Below, one piece after another: positions 17,148 through 25,186 of a DNA stretch of 64,000 nucleotides. Position numbers and translations under genes: made by a program. This stretch comes from CAZHNW01 sp942491575 (lineage in GTDB: Bacteria; Spirochaetota; UBA4802; UBA5550), in assembly GCA_942491575.1 (NCBI GenBank), contig CALOBT010000025.1, positions 248,001 through 312,000 on the forward strand, given 5' to 3'. Positions within the stretch are counted from its first letter, which is position 1; each line of letters begins with the position of its first letter. A model generated the notes under the pieces. That model was not told where the DNA came from and did not search any database. It was given only the letters and a program-made list of their open reading frames with translations.

Positions 17148-18563
17148 TTACTTCGCCACGGGAAATTTCCCCGAAAGCCTCTCCGTCAGCTTTTCATAGA
17201 TCCCGTCAAAACCCCCGTTTGACATAATGACAATAACATTTTTAAATCCCGCATCGATTTCATCATCAATATCCTCGATAATGTCCTCCACTGAGAAGAA
17301 AAGCCCCGCCTTCATTCCACCACGCTGAATAGACTCGATTACCGCGGCGGGATCGATGCGGTCCTCCTCGGGGATACCCGAGAGAAGGTATGGAGACTTG
17401 ATCATTACCCGGTCCGCATCGGCAAAAGCCGCGGGGAGTTCTTTCTGGAAAATGTTCCGGCGGCTAGTCGCCGATCTTGGTTCGTACACCGCGGAGATCC
17501 GGGCTTCGGGGTAGCGGCGCCGCAGCGCCTTCAGAATTTCCCGGATCGCCGTGGGATGATGGGCGAAATCCTCGTAGACTATAATGTTCTCCGACTCGAA
17601 TATTATCTCCTGGCGCCGCTTGACACCGCGGAAGGTTTTCACTCCTTCGACGATTTTTTCCGGATTGATGCCGAGTCGAAGGGCCATCGATACAGCCGCG
17701 GAAATATTCTGCAGGTTAAAATCTCCAAGCATTCTTGTAGGAAGTGCCACGGTACCGGAATCTTTGTCCGTCAGTTCTATGATGCTGAACCTTTCTTCAA
17801 AGCCGGAGAACTTCGCCGTGATATCACTCTCTTCTGTACCGTAGGAAGTCACTCCGCTGTAGCAGTCCTTTGCCAGTGCCGCAAGATTTTCATAGCCGGC
17901 ATTATAGACAACCTCTCCCTCGGAGGGAATAATATTGAGGAGCCGCTTAAACCAGAGCTCTATTTCATCGAGGCTGTCGTAGATATCCGCGTGATCAAAT
18001 TCAAGGGAGGTCAGTATCGCGTGGCGGGGGCGGTAAAAGATGAACTTCGGCACCTTCTCAAAAAATGCAGAATCATACTCATCAGCCTCGATGACAAAAT
18101 ATTTTCCCTTCCCTAGACGGTAGTTGCTCCCGAGGTTCAGGGAAACCCCGCCGATAAGCACGGAAGAATCTTCTCCAGCAGAGATGAGTATGTGGGAAAG
18201 AAGCGCCGTCGTGGTGGTTTTTCCGTGGGTACCCGCCACTGCAATGACCTCACGGTTTTTGAGGAAAAAGCGGTAGAGGGCGGAGGCCATGGAGCAGTAT
18301 TCGATACCGCTGTTTAAGAGGCCCTCAACCTCGGGATTTCCTCGGCTCATGGCGTTGCCAACCACTACCAGGTCTGCACCGAGTATATTTTCATGGGCGA
18401 ACCCTTCGGTTACGGGAATCCGGGCATCTTTCAGAACCTGTGACATTGGGGGATAGACCCCGGCGTCAGATCCGGTGACACGGTATCCCGATTCTTTCAG
18501 CATGCACGCAAGTGTCCCCATGGCAACACCGCAGATGCCCGTAAGATGAATATGTTCTTTCAT
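17148..18563 (-). CDS. mpl: UDP-MurNAc:L-Ala-gamma-D-Glu-meso-DAP ligase (murein peptide ligase)
   Basis: The protein is a 471-residue Mur ligase. The N-terminus IHLTGICGVAMGTLACML and the VYPPMS phrase are typical of Mpl rather than MurC. The ATP loop AGTHGKTTTT is at 110-119, followed by EADEYDSAFF and the substrate-binding HHPT motif with a basic stretch. Mpl attaches recovered murein tripeptide to UDP-MurNAc in cytoplasmic peptidoglycan recycling. It implies a meso-DAP-containing Gram-negative-type wall. No strong Shine-Dalgarno is visible upstream. The 105 bases to the nfeD start hold no gene. Confidence 0.92.
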   Translation of the reverse strand: MKEHIHLTGICGVAMGTLACMLKESGYRVTGSDAGVYPPMSQVLKDARIPVTEGFAHENILGADLVVVGNAMSRGNPEVEGLLNSGIEYCSMASALYRFFLKNREVIAVAGTHGKTTTTALLSHILISAGEDSSVLIGGVSLNLGSNYRLGKGKYFVIEADEYDSAFFEKVPKFIFYRPRHAILTSLEFDHADIYDSLDEIELWFKRLLNIIPSEGEVVYNAGYENLAALAKDCYSGVTSYGTEESDITAKFSGFEERFSIIELTDKDSGTVALPTRMLGDFNLQNISAAVSMALRLGINPEKIVEGVKTFRGVKRRQEIIFESENIIVYEDFAHHPTAIREILKALRRRYPEARISAVYEPRSATSRRNIFQKELPAAFADADRVMIKSPYLLSGIPEEDRIDPAAVIESIQRGGMKAGLFFSVEDIIEDIDDEIDAGFKNVIVIMSNGGFDGIYEKLTERLSGKFPVAK

Positions 18564-18593
18564 GTAGTCGTATTTAAAACTTACACAGGAAGG

Positions 18594-18920
18594 TCACCGG
18601 CAGTAACCGGGACGAAGTATCATAATCTTCCTTGCATGTTTCTGTCCTTTTTTTAATTCATACCAGATCCGGACCCGCTGACAGATGGCCAGTTTTTCTT
18701 CATCCTTTGCGGCGGGACTCTTTTCCGGACTTAAGTTCCCGGGAAGACGGAAGGTGACTTCCCCACTTCCCCGCTTGACCTCTACAGTCGTATCATTAAG
18801 GAAGATCACCAGCCCCTCATAGGTCTTCAGTGCCTTCTCTTCGCCTTTAACTTCCCCCGATGAAAAAATGAAAATACCGAGGCATAGAAAAATTCCCGTA
18901 ATAACGCATGAAGATTTCAT
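18594..18920 (-). CDS. Small secreted protein of unknown function
   Basis: This 108-residue protein begins with a clear signal peptide (hydrophobic ITGIFLCLGIFIFSS, cleavage near VKG). The mature part has a compact beta-like pattern (GLVIFLNDTTVEVKRGSGEVTFRL) and a basic C-terminus. A strong GGAGG site 7 nt before the ATG supports translation. It lies 30 nt upstream of mpl on the same strand. Function is not recognised. Confidence 0.7.
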   Translation of the reverse strand: MKSSCVITGIFLCLGIFIFSSGEVKGEEKALKTYEGLVIFLNDTTVEVKRGSGEVTFRLPGNLSPEKSPAAKDEEKLAICQRVRIWYELKKGQKHARKIMILRPGYCR

Positions 18921-19004
18921 AGACTTCCTCCGAAAACGGTATACCTATAATAAAGTGCAGGAGGTGTGAGACGTCAAGAAATCTTTTAAAAGAACCGGAG
19001 TAAT

Positions 19005-19187
19005 TTAATCCCCGGACTTCTTTTCCGCGGAAAGGTGTGACTGGTAGAGGTGGTAGGCCGTGTCGGGACCAACAAGCTTTTTCGCCGTTTCCATGTCCAG
19101 GTAAACCTTTTTCTTTCTAATGAGACGGCGATAGAGGTAGCGGAGACGGATCTCCTCGGAATCTAAATTTTTATATTCCATAGGCAT
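19005..19187 (-). CDS. Small basic/acidic helical protein
   Basis: The frame encodes about 60 residues, mostly predicted helix with many charged residues (SEEIRLRYLYRRLIRKKK). It starts at ATG 19187, with TTG 19190 or ATG 19181 as alternatives; AGGTG lies 10 nt upstream. It has the composition of a real cytoplasmic protein and no competing frame. Unknown function. Confidence 0.5.
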   Translation of the reverse strand: MPMEYKNLDSEEIRLRYLYRRLIRKKKVYLDMETAKKLVGPDTAYHLYQSHLSAEKKSGD

Positions 19188-19324
19188 CAATTTTATTCAC
19201 CTTTCATAAAAAAGTTATTGTTCTCATTGCCACTTTTTAGCATTTAGATAATAATATTTGACAGAGAAGATACAAAAAGGATACAATACCTGCACGTTCT
19301 TCCTGAACGGGAAATCATACCTGA

Positions 19325-19876
19325 ATGAAAAAACCTTATATTATAATCGGCCGTTTCGGCTTCGTTCTCTCTCTGATCCTTACCACGGGAATATTCCTTC
19401 ACGCCGCTTCGATTCCTTCCTTCAAATGGGGAATGAAGATGCATGAACTCCAGCAGAGTACAACCTCTTCCGGTATTGCACTTCGGCGCTTTTCACCCCA
19501 GGAACGCCCCCGGTACAAGAATAAAATCATGAGATATATACTATCGGTGGACCCCACTGTTGATTCTAAAATGATAGTGATGCGTCACCGCGGGAAAGTT
19601 ATCCGGGATTACCTCTTTGTCAACCAGCGTCTCTACACTGTCCTTGATGATATGGGAGAGATTTCGGGAGAGGAAGTCAGGGAAATTGTGCGGAGCCTCA
19701 ACGGCAAATTCGGAAAGGCAACTGTTGAGAAGGATAAATACCTGACGGTTCGTTCATACAAAAACAGCTCTACTAAGGTAATGTTTTATTCCAAGCTCGT
19801 TGATGACGGCAAGTATAAGTGCAAGATTTACTTCTACGCCACCAGCATGTTTAGAATGCTTATTATGGATAATTGA
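19325..19876 (+). CDS. Secreted protein of unknown function
   Basis: This 183-residue protein starts with a signal peptide cleaved near LHAAS. The mature N-terminus SFKWGMKMHELQ resembles a phrase found at the start of many small periplasmic proteins of unknown role. The remainder is alternating beta and charged segments (VMRHRGKVIRDYLFVNQRLYTV). It is followed by the 7TM-AraC gene with only 2 nt between stop and ATG, so the two are probably co-expressed. It could be a periplasmic accessory of that sensor (inference). Confidence 0.7.
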   Translation: MKKPYIIIGRFGFVLSLILTTGIFLHAASIPSFKWGMKMHELQQSTTSSGIALRRFSPQERPRYKNKIMRYILSVDPTVDSKMIVMRHRGKVIRDYLFVNQRLYTVLDDMGEISGEEVREIVRSLNGKFGKATVEKDKYLTVRSYKNSSTKVMFYSKLVDDGKYKCKIYFYATSMFRMLIMDN

Positions 19877-19878
19877 TA

Positions 19879-21060
19879 ATGGAACCGGTTCTCTTTATCG
19901 GTATTTTCCAGGCATGCTTCACCGCCTTCTATACCCTGCTTAAGGAGAAAAGACAGCGCGGTGACCTGATCGTGATAATGCTCATGGCATCCCTGGCAAT
20001 CCCCATGGTGCAGCATTTAATTGTTTCTTTCATCGGTCCCCGGCGTTACAACAACCTGATTCTCATCAATGCCATGCCGATGCTTTATGGTCCCCTCCTC
20101 TATTTCTATACCCGATTCGAAATCAGTCACTATCGAAGGTTTAATCCGCGATTTCTTCTCCACGGAATTCCCTTTCTGGTTATACTGCTAATTCTGCTGA
20201 TACGTTTCATAATAGATTTTTCCGGCAATTTTGACATCCCCCATCCCGGAAGGGAATCACTGACTCTTCCTCCGCGGTTTATGGGCAAAGGGGAGATATC
20301 TTTTTTGAGACAGGTGGCGTACCTCTGGCCCCCCGTGCTATTTACTCTTTCTTTCATAATATACTCTGTGGCAATACTGAAGGTCCTGAAGAAACACGCA
20401 GGCATTTTACCTGATTATTATTCCTACGAATCACCTGTTTTGACCTTGTCCTGGCTGAAAATTATTATTTATACCTTTATAGTTGCCAATCTTTTCATTT
20501 TCCTTGTACTTCTCTTCTACCCGGTTACGGGGTACAGCCCCCTGCTTAATCCCTATCTGGGGAAAATCTACGGCCTCTCATTCTTCGTTTACGTTTTCAG
20601 TATCTTTGCTGTAAAACAGCCCGTCATTGACCTCTCGCCGGAGAGATCCTCCGAAGTAGAAAAAGCCCCGGAAATCAGCCGGGATAAAAAGTATATCAAA
20701 TCCGGATTACAGGAGAGGGAATCCGTTGAATACCTGGAAAAGCTGACAAAACATATGGAAGAACAGAAACCATACCTTGACGGGGATCTTACCATTGGAG
20801 ATATTTCAGAGGAACTGGATATTCCGCGTCACCATATTACCCAGACAATTAACACTAACCTGAATCAGAATTTCTACGGTTGGGTCAACAGCTTTCGCAT
20901 CAATGAGGTTATTGACAGGATGAAAGATCCGAAACACCAGGATTTTTCGCTGATGCGCCTCGCCCTTGATGCGGGTTTTAACACAAAGTCTTCCTTTAAC
21001 AGGATCTTCAAGGAGCAGACGGGGCTTACACCTTCGGAGTACCGTGAAAAGAATGTATAG
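19879..21060 (+). CDS. AraC-family regulator with multi-helix membrane domain
   Basis: The N-terminal 250 residues hold about six or seven hydrophobic helices without a separate periplasmic domain. After an acidic linker, the C-terminal 110 residues are an AraC-type DNA-binding domain (LTIGDISEELDIPRHHITQ, then LALDAGFNTKSSFNRIFKE and GLTPSEYRE). The layout matches the membrane AraC regulators common in Leptospira-like spirochaetes and Bacteroidetes. ATG 19879 is chosen; a TTG at 19873 would overlap the upstream stop. No Shine-Dalgarno is obvious, which suggests coupling to the upstream gene. Confidence 0.82.
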   Translation: MEPVLFIGIFQACFTAFYTLLKEKRQRGDLIVIMLMASLAIPMVQHLIVSFIGPRRYNNLILINAMPMLYGPLLYFYTRFEISHYRRFNPRFLLHGIPFLVILLILLIRFIIDFSGNFDIPHPGRESLTLPPRFMGKGEISFLRQVAYLWPPVLFTLSFIIYSVAILKVLKKHAGILPDYYSYESPVLTLSWLKIIIYTFIVANLFIFLVLLFYPVTGYSPLLNPYLGKIYGLSFFVYVFSIFAVKQPVIDLSPERSSEVEKAPEISRDKKYIKSGLQERESVEYLEKLTKHMEEQKPYLDGDLTIGDISEELDIPRHHITQTINTNLNQNFYGWVNSFRINEVIDRMKDPKHQDFSLMRLALDAGFNTKSSFNRIFKEQTGLTPSEYREKNV

Positions 21061-21066
21061 GGAAAT

Positions 21067-21090
21067 GTGAAGGCACGGAAACGCTTTCAC
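21067..21090. terminator. Possible terminator hairpin between convergent genes
   Basis: GTGAAGGC pairs with GCTTTCAC (one G-U pair) around an 8-nt loop in the 34-bp convergent gap. There is no strong U-run, so the call is weak. Confidence 0.35.
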
Positions 21091-21094
21091 TCCT

Positions 21095-22030
21095 TCAGAA
21101 TTTAATACCAATTCCTAATTTAATACCCTTATCAGTATAATCCTCTGAAACAAGCCCCCCATAACAGGTTACGAATACCGGTGACCGGTTCACGGCAGCC
21201 AGCTGCCTATCCAGTTCAACTTTTGTGAAGAAAAGGATATCAATCCAGTGAACTGCATACACGGCAACCATAAGACCAACGGAAACATTAACCATGACCG
21301 TTGAATTGTTATATGCATCCCTCTTGCTCTTTATGGTGGCAGCAGTGGCACCACTGCCCAGGCTGTCATAGTCATTTTTTGCCATAAAATACCAGGTCCC
21401 CGATCCTGCAGCAAAAAGTCCTGACAAGGCAAAGAGGCTGCTGTATATATAGCCCTTGGTACTGTTTCCCGCATAAAATTGCCCCCATCCGGGCACAATA
21501 CTTCTCAGGTAATATCCGCTGACAGTTCTGGGAATGATAACCTCTTTGTCTCCCGCCACGATTCTCTCCGCCAGCTTTCTGGCAAGGCGCCGGGTGACAC
21601 TGTCAATATCATCAAGACCGTCAGCCCTGTCGCTCGAAGAGAAAAGAGATTCACCGCTTGAAACATTGACATAACGGGCGGTAATCAGAATTTTGCCGCC
21701 GACTTTATTTAACTCACCTATCACTATTCTTCTGGCAGAGAGAATTTTCCCCAGCTTTACGGCACAGGAAGAATCGGTACACCCCGTCATCTGCAGGCCC
21801 TGCTCTTTGAGGATAGCATTCATCTGTGCCCGTTCTACAATGATAAAATTGCCCATGTTTACAAATTCAGACCTGATGATGGCCGATACGGCACTTGCCA
21901 CGATTCCGGGCACATTCTCCGGGGTTAAATCAAGCACGGCAACGCTCATTTTAGGGGCCGGCAAAGCTGTACCTGCCAGCAGAATAAAAAAGAATGGAAT
22001 TAAAAAAATCAGCAGCAGATTTTTTTTCAT
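21095..22030 (-). CDS. CsgG-like/DUF5683 membrane-associated protein
   Basis: The protein has 311 residues. A signal peptide precedes a CsgG/FlgO-like alpha/beta domain (SVAVLDLTPENVPGIVASAV, FIIVERAQMNAILKEQGLQ, CAVKLGKILSARRIVIGEL) covering residues 25-160. A C-terminal DUF5683-type segment follows, with SIVPGWGQFYAGNSTKGYI and two hydrophobic helices. The combination occurs in many spirochaete and Bacteroidetes proteins of unknown job and suggests a periplasmic or outer-membrane-linked assembly role. AAAGGG 9 nt upstream supports the start. It lies 33 nt downstream of the LVIVD lipoprotein gene. Confidence 0.78.
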   Translation of the reverse strand: MKKNLLLIFLIPFFFILLAGTALPAPKMSVAVLDLTPENVPGIVASAVSAIIRSEFVNMGNFIIVERAQMNAILKEQGLQMTGCTDSSCAVKLGKILSARRIVIGELNKVGGKILITARYVNVSSGESLFSSSDRADGLDDIDSVTRRLARKLAERIVAGDKEVIIPRTVSGYYLRSIVPGWGQFYAGNSTKGYIYSSLFALSGLFAAGSGTWYFMAKNDYDSLGSGATAATIKSKRDAYNNSTVMVNVSVGLMVAVYAVHWIDILFFTKVELDRQLAAVNRSPVFVTCYGGLVSEDYTDKGIKLGIGIKF

Positions 22031-22063
22031 TTAACAATACCCTTTCATAAATTAAATTAACAG

Positions 22064-24712
22064 TTATTGAAACGGCCCTACATGAATTATTTGCAAACCA
22101 TCATTATCAGAGATGTATACATGACTGCCGTGTTTACTCAGGTTATAAGAATCACCTGCCGTTGAAATCGTTCTCTTCCATGACGGAGATGAGGGAGTTG
22201 ATACATCTACTATCACAAAGCCTCCGTCACCGTCAGCAATATAGACATAACTTCCATCCACATGTATCCCTTCAGCACTCCCACCGGTGTTAAGGGTGCC
22301 GGTTAAAACCGGTTGAGCAGGATTGGAAACATTTACCACCTGCAGACCGGCCCCCCCGTCTGCAATATAGGCATACCCCCCTGACAGTACTGTTTCACTG
22401 GCGGTTCCTGCAGTGTTGAGCCAACCGTTGGTTCCGCCCGAAGGCAGAACCGGAGAGCTCGGTGTAGAGATATCGAGTATCTGTAATCCGTTTGTTCCGT
22501 CGGACACATAGGCATAACTTCCCTCTACCACAACCCCTAAAGCTGTACCTGCCGTGTTGTATATTCCCACAGGGGTTGGAGCATCGGGATTCGATATATT
22601 GACGACCCGCAGGCCGTTGGTACCGTCGGCAATATATGCATAGCTCCCGGAAACGTAAACATCTTCTGCAGTGCCGCCCGTTGCGCAGTAACCCCGGGCC
22701 ACCGGATTAGCGGGATCGGAGATATCAACAACCAGCAGTCCTCCACCACCGGGAAGTATCTCAGGAAGATAGCCTTCAATGAAATTCAGATCACAGTAGG
22801 CGATGAAGGCATAATCGCCTGAAACGTGTACACTGCTGTACCAGTGCTCCGTGTCCGCGTAGCCCTCTTCGAAATTTCCGACAGGGACAGGTCCCCCGGG
22901 ATTGGAGAGATCAATGATGGATAACTTACCCTTCCATGTATAATCATCCTCTATGCTGCCGGTAATAAAGGCATAACTTCCTTCTATATATACATCAAAC
23001 TCACCCTTTTTTATCTCGTAACCGTTGTCTCCGAATTCTATACAGCTCTCGTAGGCTGACATTCTTTTCACCGGCTCAAGATCAAAAATTTCAAGTCCCG
23101 TTGTTCCCGCGGCAAGGTAGAGATAATAGTTAGAAACAAAGGTCCTGTTTGCTGCCGAATAGTTGCCAATGGTTCCCGCCCGAGCCGGCACAGATGGATC
23201 AGAAATATCAATAATTTCAATATCAGTATCATCAGCTACAAAGGCATAACCATAGGCGGTATAAACCCCCTGAGCGTAATCGGTTGAAAATGTTGAAAGT
23301 GAAACAGGACTCATGGGGCTTGAACGGTCAAAAATCTCAATGCCATTTGAGTTGCAGCTATACAGATAATTATCATCAGCATAGAGTTCCTTACACCATG
23401 AACTGGAACTGACTGAGGATGTATATCCCGTGGGCCATGAAGGACTGGCCAGGGCTGCAGTGGATATATCGGCAATTCCTATACTGCTGCCGGCATTCAC
23501 ATAGAGATAGTTACCCGCACCGGTTACCGCTTCGATAGCAATATATGGAGCATAATGTCCTGCCTCCCAGGCTGATCCGGGGGGATTGATATCGATGACC
23601 CTGACCTCCCCACCACCATGGGCCACATAGGCATAATCTCCGGAAACATATATGTCATGAGAACGGAAGAGGCTGCCGTCAAGGTCCCAGGCTCCCCCGT
23701 AGGAGGGCGCGACAGGGTTGAAAATGTTGATGATGCGCAGGCCGTCACCATAGTCCGCCACATAGGCATAACTTCCCTGCAGGTATACGCCCAGGGCCAG
23801 GGTGGTATCATAGATACCCGCCTGGGATGGTGCGGAGGGATTGGTGACATCAATAATCCGCAGGCCGCTTGCACCATCTGCAACGTAGGCATAATTTCCC
23901 GAGACAACGACATCTCTCGCATCGGTGGTGGCATACCCGCCAATGCGTTGTGGTTCGTATTCTTTTGTTTTAAAAGCAAAACTGTTGTCAGCAGCCATCT
24001 GGTTTCCCGCAGTGTCTTCAACTGATGACTTAACCGTGACAGTATAATCCTTCATATATTGTAGTATCCCTTTGCACTGGAAAACAGCCATTTTCTTATG
24101 TGGATAATAGAATATATAACCGTCAACGAGCCCGGAACTTCCCTCAACTGTGAATGTAGATGAATTGATGGTATCAGGATTCATGTCCTTGCTGAATTTG
24201 ACGGATACCTGCTGAAAGGGAGAAACAAGGTACTCGCCATCATAAGGAGTAATGGGAACTGCAATCGGAGCCAGGTCTTCATCATTAATAATGATATTGA
24301 TTACCGGAAAGGTCATCTGTTCGTAATCCGGATCATCGCTTGTTATGACCGGTTTTATTTCGAAAAAGGCAGCCCCTGTCACCAGGAGATTATCCAGATG
24401 AGAGACGGTAACGGTCTGGGCGTCCATATAGTTTTCCCTGCTAAAGGTAATAGTTTCGGGAGAAATAGAAATCTCAGGTGATAGGCTGGAGTTGAAATTG
24501 ATTACGACATCAAAGAGCGGTATTGAACTGAGGGAAATCCCGAAACTGGTACTTTCACCTTCAGTAATGATGAAACTTGTGTCTGCGATATTGATGCCCT
24601 TTCGATTGATGTAAGAACCGCCAAGGTAGTCATTGGGATTGTCGTAGGCAGGAGTACAATTATAAAGAGTGATATTTAGTATTATAAATATAAACAGGAT
24701 ATATTTCTTCAT
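22064..24712 (-). CDS. Lipoprotein with Ig-like domain and LVIVD-repeat beta-propeller
   Basis: Behind a lipobox-like LYNC come a beta-rich N-terminal region (about 40-140), a bacterial Ig-like domain of the SbsA/Big_5 type (about 150-250; PFQQVSVKFSKDMNP, AFKTKEYEP), and then a long array of LVIVD repeats. Typical repeats read GNYAYVADGASGLRIIDVTNP, about 42 residues each, at least twelve of them. Such repeats form surface-exposed propellers. One frame with no breaks spans 882 residues. GAGGAG is 6 nt before the ATG and a good -10 lies just upstream. Substrate unknown. Confidence 0.85.
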   Translation of the reverse strand: MKKYILFIFIILNITLYNCTPAYDNPNDYLGGSYINRKGINIADTSFIITEGESTSFGISLSSIPLFDVVINFNSSLSPEISISPETITFSRENYMDAQTVTVSHLDNLLVTGAAFFEIKPVITSDDPDYEQMTFPVINIIINDEDLAPIAVPITPYDGEYLVSPFQQVSVKFSKDMNPDTINSSTFTVEGSSGLVDGYIFYYPHKKMAVFQCKGILQYMKDYTVTVKSSVEDTAGNQMAADNSFAFKTKEYEPQRIGGYATTDARDVVVSGNYAYVADGASGLRIIDVTNPSAPSQAGIYDTTLALGVYLQGSYAYVADYGDGLRIINIFNPVAPSYGGAWDLDGSLFRSHDIYVSGDYAYVAHGGGEVRVIDINPPGSAWEAGHYAPYIAIEAVTGAGNYLYVNAGSSIGIADISTAALASPSWPTGYTSSVSSSSWCKELYADDNYLYSCNSNGIEIFDRSSPMSPVSLSTFSTDYAQGVYTAYGYAFVADDTDIEIIDISDPSVPARAGTIGNYSAANRTFVSNYYLYLAAGTTGLEIFDLEPVKRMSAYESCIEFGDNGYEIKKGEFDVYIEGSYAFITGSIEDDYTWKGKLSIIDLSNPGGPVPVGNFEEGYADTEHWYSSVHVSGDYAFIAYCDLNFIEGYLPEILPGGGGLLVVDISDPANPVARGYCATGGTAEDVYVSGSYAYIADGTNGLRVVNISNPDAPTPVGIYNTAGTALGVVVEGSYAYVSDGTNGLQILDISTPSSPVLPSGGTNGWLNTAGTASETVLSGGYAYIADGGAGLQVVNVSNPAQPVLTGTLNTGGSAEGIHVDGSYVYIADGDGGFVIVDVSTPSSPSWKRTISTAGDSYNLSKHGSHVYISDNDGLQIIHVGPFQ

Positions 24713-24737
24713 ACTCTCTCCTCTTGAAAAGGATTAA

Positions 24738-24743
24738 ATTATA
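24738..24743 (-). promoter_or_regulatory. Putative -10 element of the LVIVD lipoprotein gene
   Basis: On the minus strand a perfect TATAAT stands about 25 nt before the ATG at 24712, placing the start of transcription just ahead of the GAGGAG ribosome site. The -35 region 17-18 nt upstream is poor (TAGATT or TTTAGA). Confidence 0.45.
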
Positions 24744-25031
24744 AAAGATAAGTGCTATAGAATCTAAAAAATGTTTTTTCAAGGATATTACATTCTAGCC
24801 CCTCGAACTTTACTTTGGCAAGAAGTATTATATATAAAATTTACATGCCGGGAAGCTCTAAGACAAAAAAAATATGAATAAACACCTGTATATTCATGTC
24901 ATCAATATTGCTTGCTGATATAAATAATTGTACCAGTTGTCTTCTGTATACTGAAGCGCATATTCCCGTATGCTCCATCGCAGCAATCCTCTCTTCAATA
25001 CGTATATGGTATTTTCATAGCCTCGGAAAGA

Positions 25032-25138
25032 AGAACCTGCCCAACTGGCTTAAAAAAGGGGTCTTATCTTAGCGGGAAGGTCGATGAGACCCTGATTTTT
25101 CACTATTTTCACTCCAGTTCAGGCGAAAAACAGGTTCT
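25032..25138 (+). promoter_or_regulatory. Structured leader candidate upstream of the beta-helix operon
   Basis: Three nested complementary pairs occur in order: AGAACCTG (25032) with CAGGTTCT (25131), AACTGG (25043) with CCAGTT (25114), and GGGTCT (25059) with AGACCC (25087). They would fold about 107 nt into one three-tier arm, ending about 34 nt before the ribosome site of the gene at 25187. It matches no riboswitch class that I recognise. The rest of the 474-bp gap (24713-25186) is AT-rich and shows no gene. Confidence 0.35.
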
Positions 25139-25186
25139 CTGCCATATCTATGCCTGAAAAACAGAATTATTAAGGAGAATTTCAGC

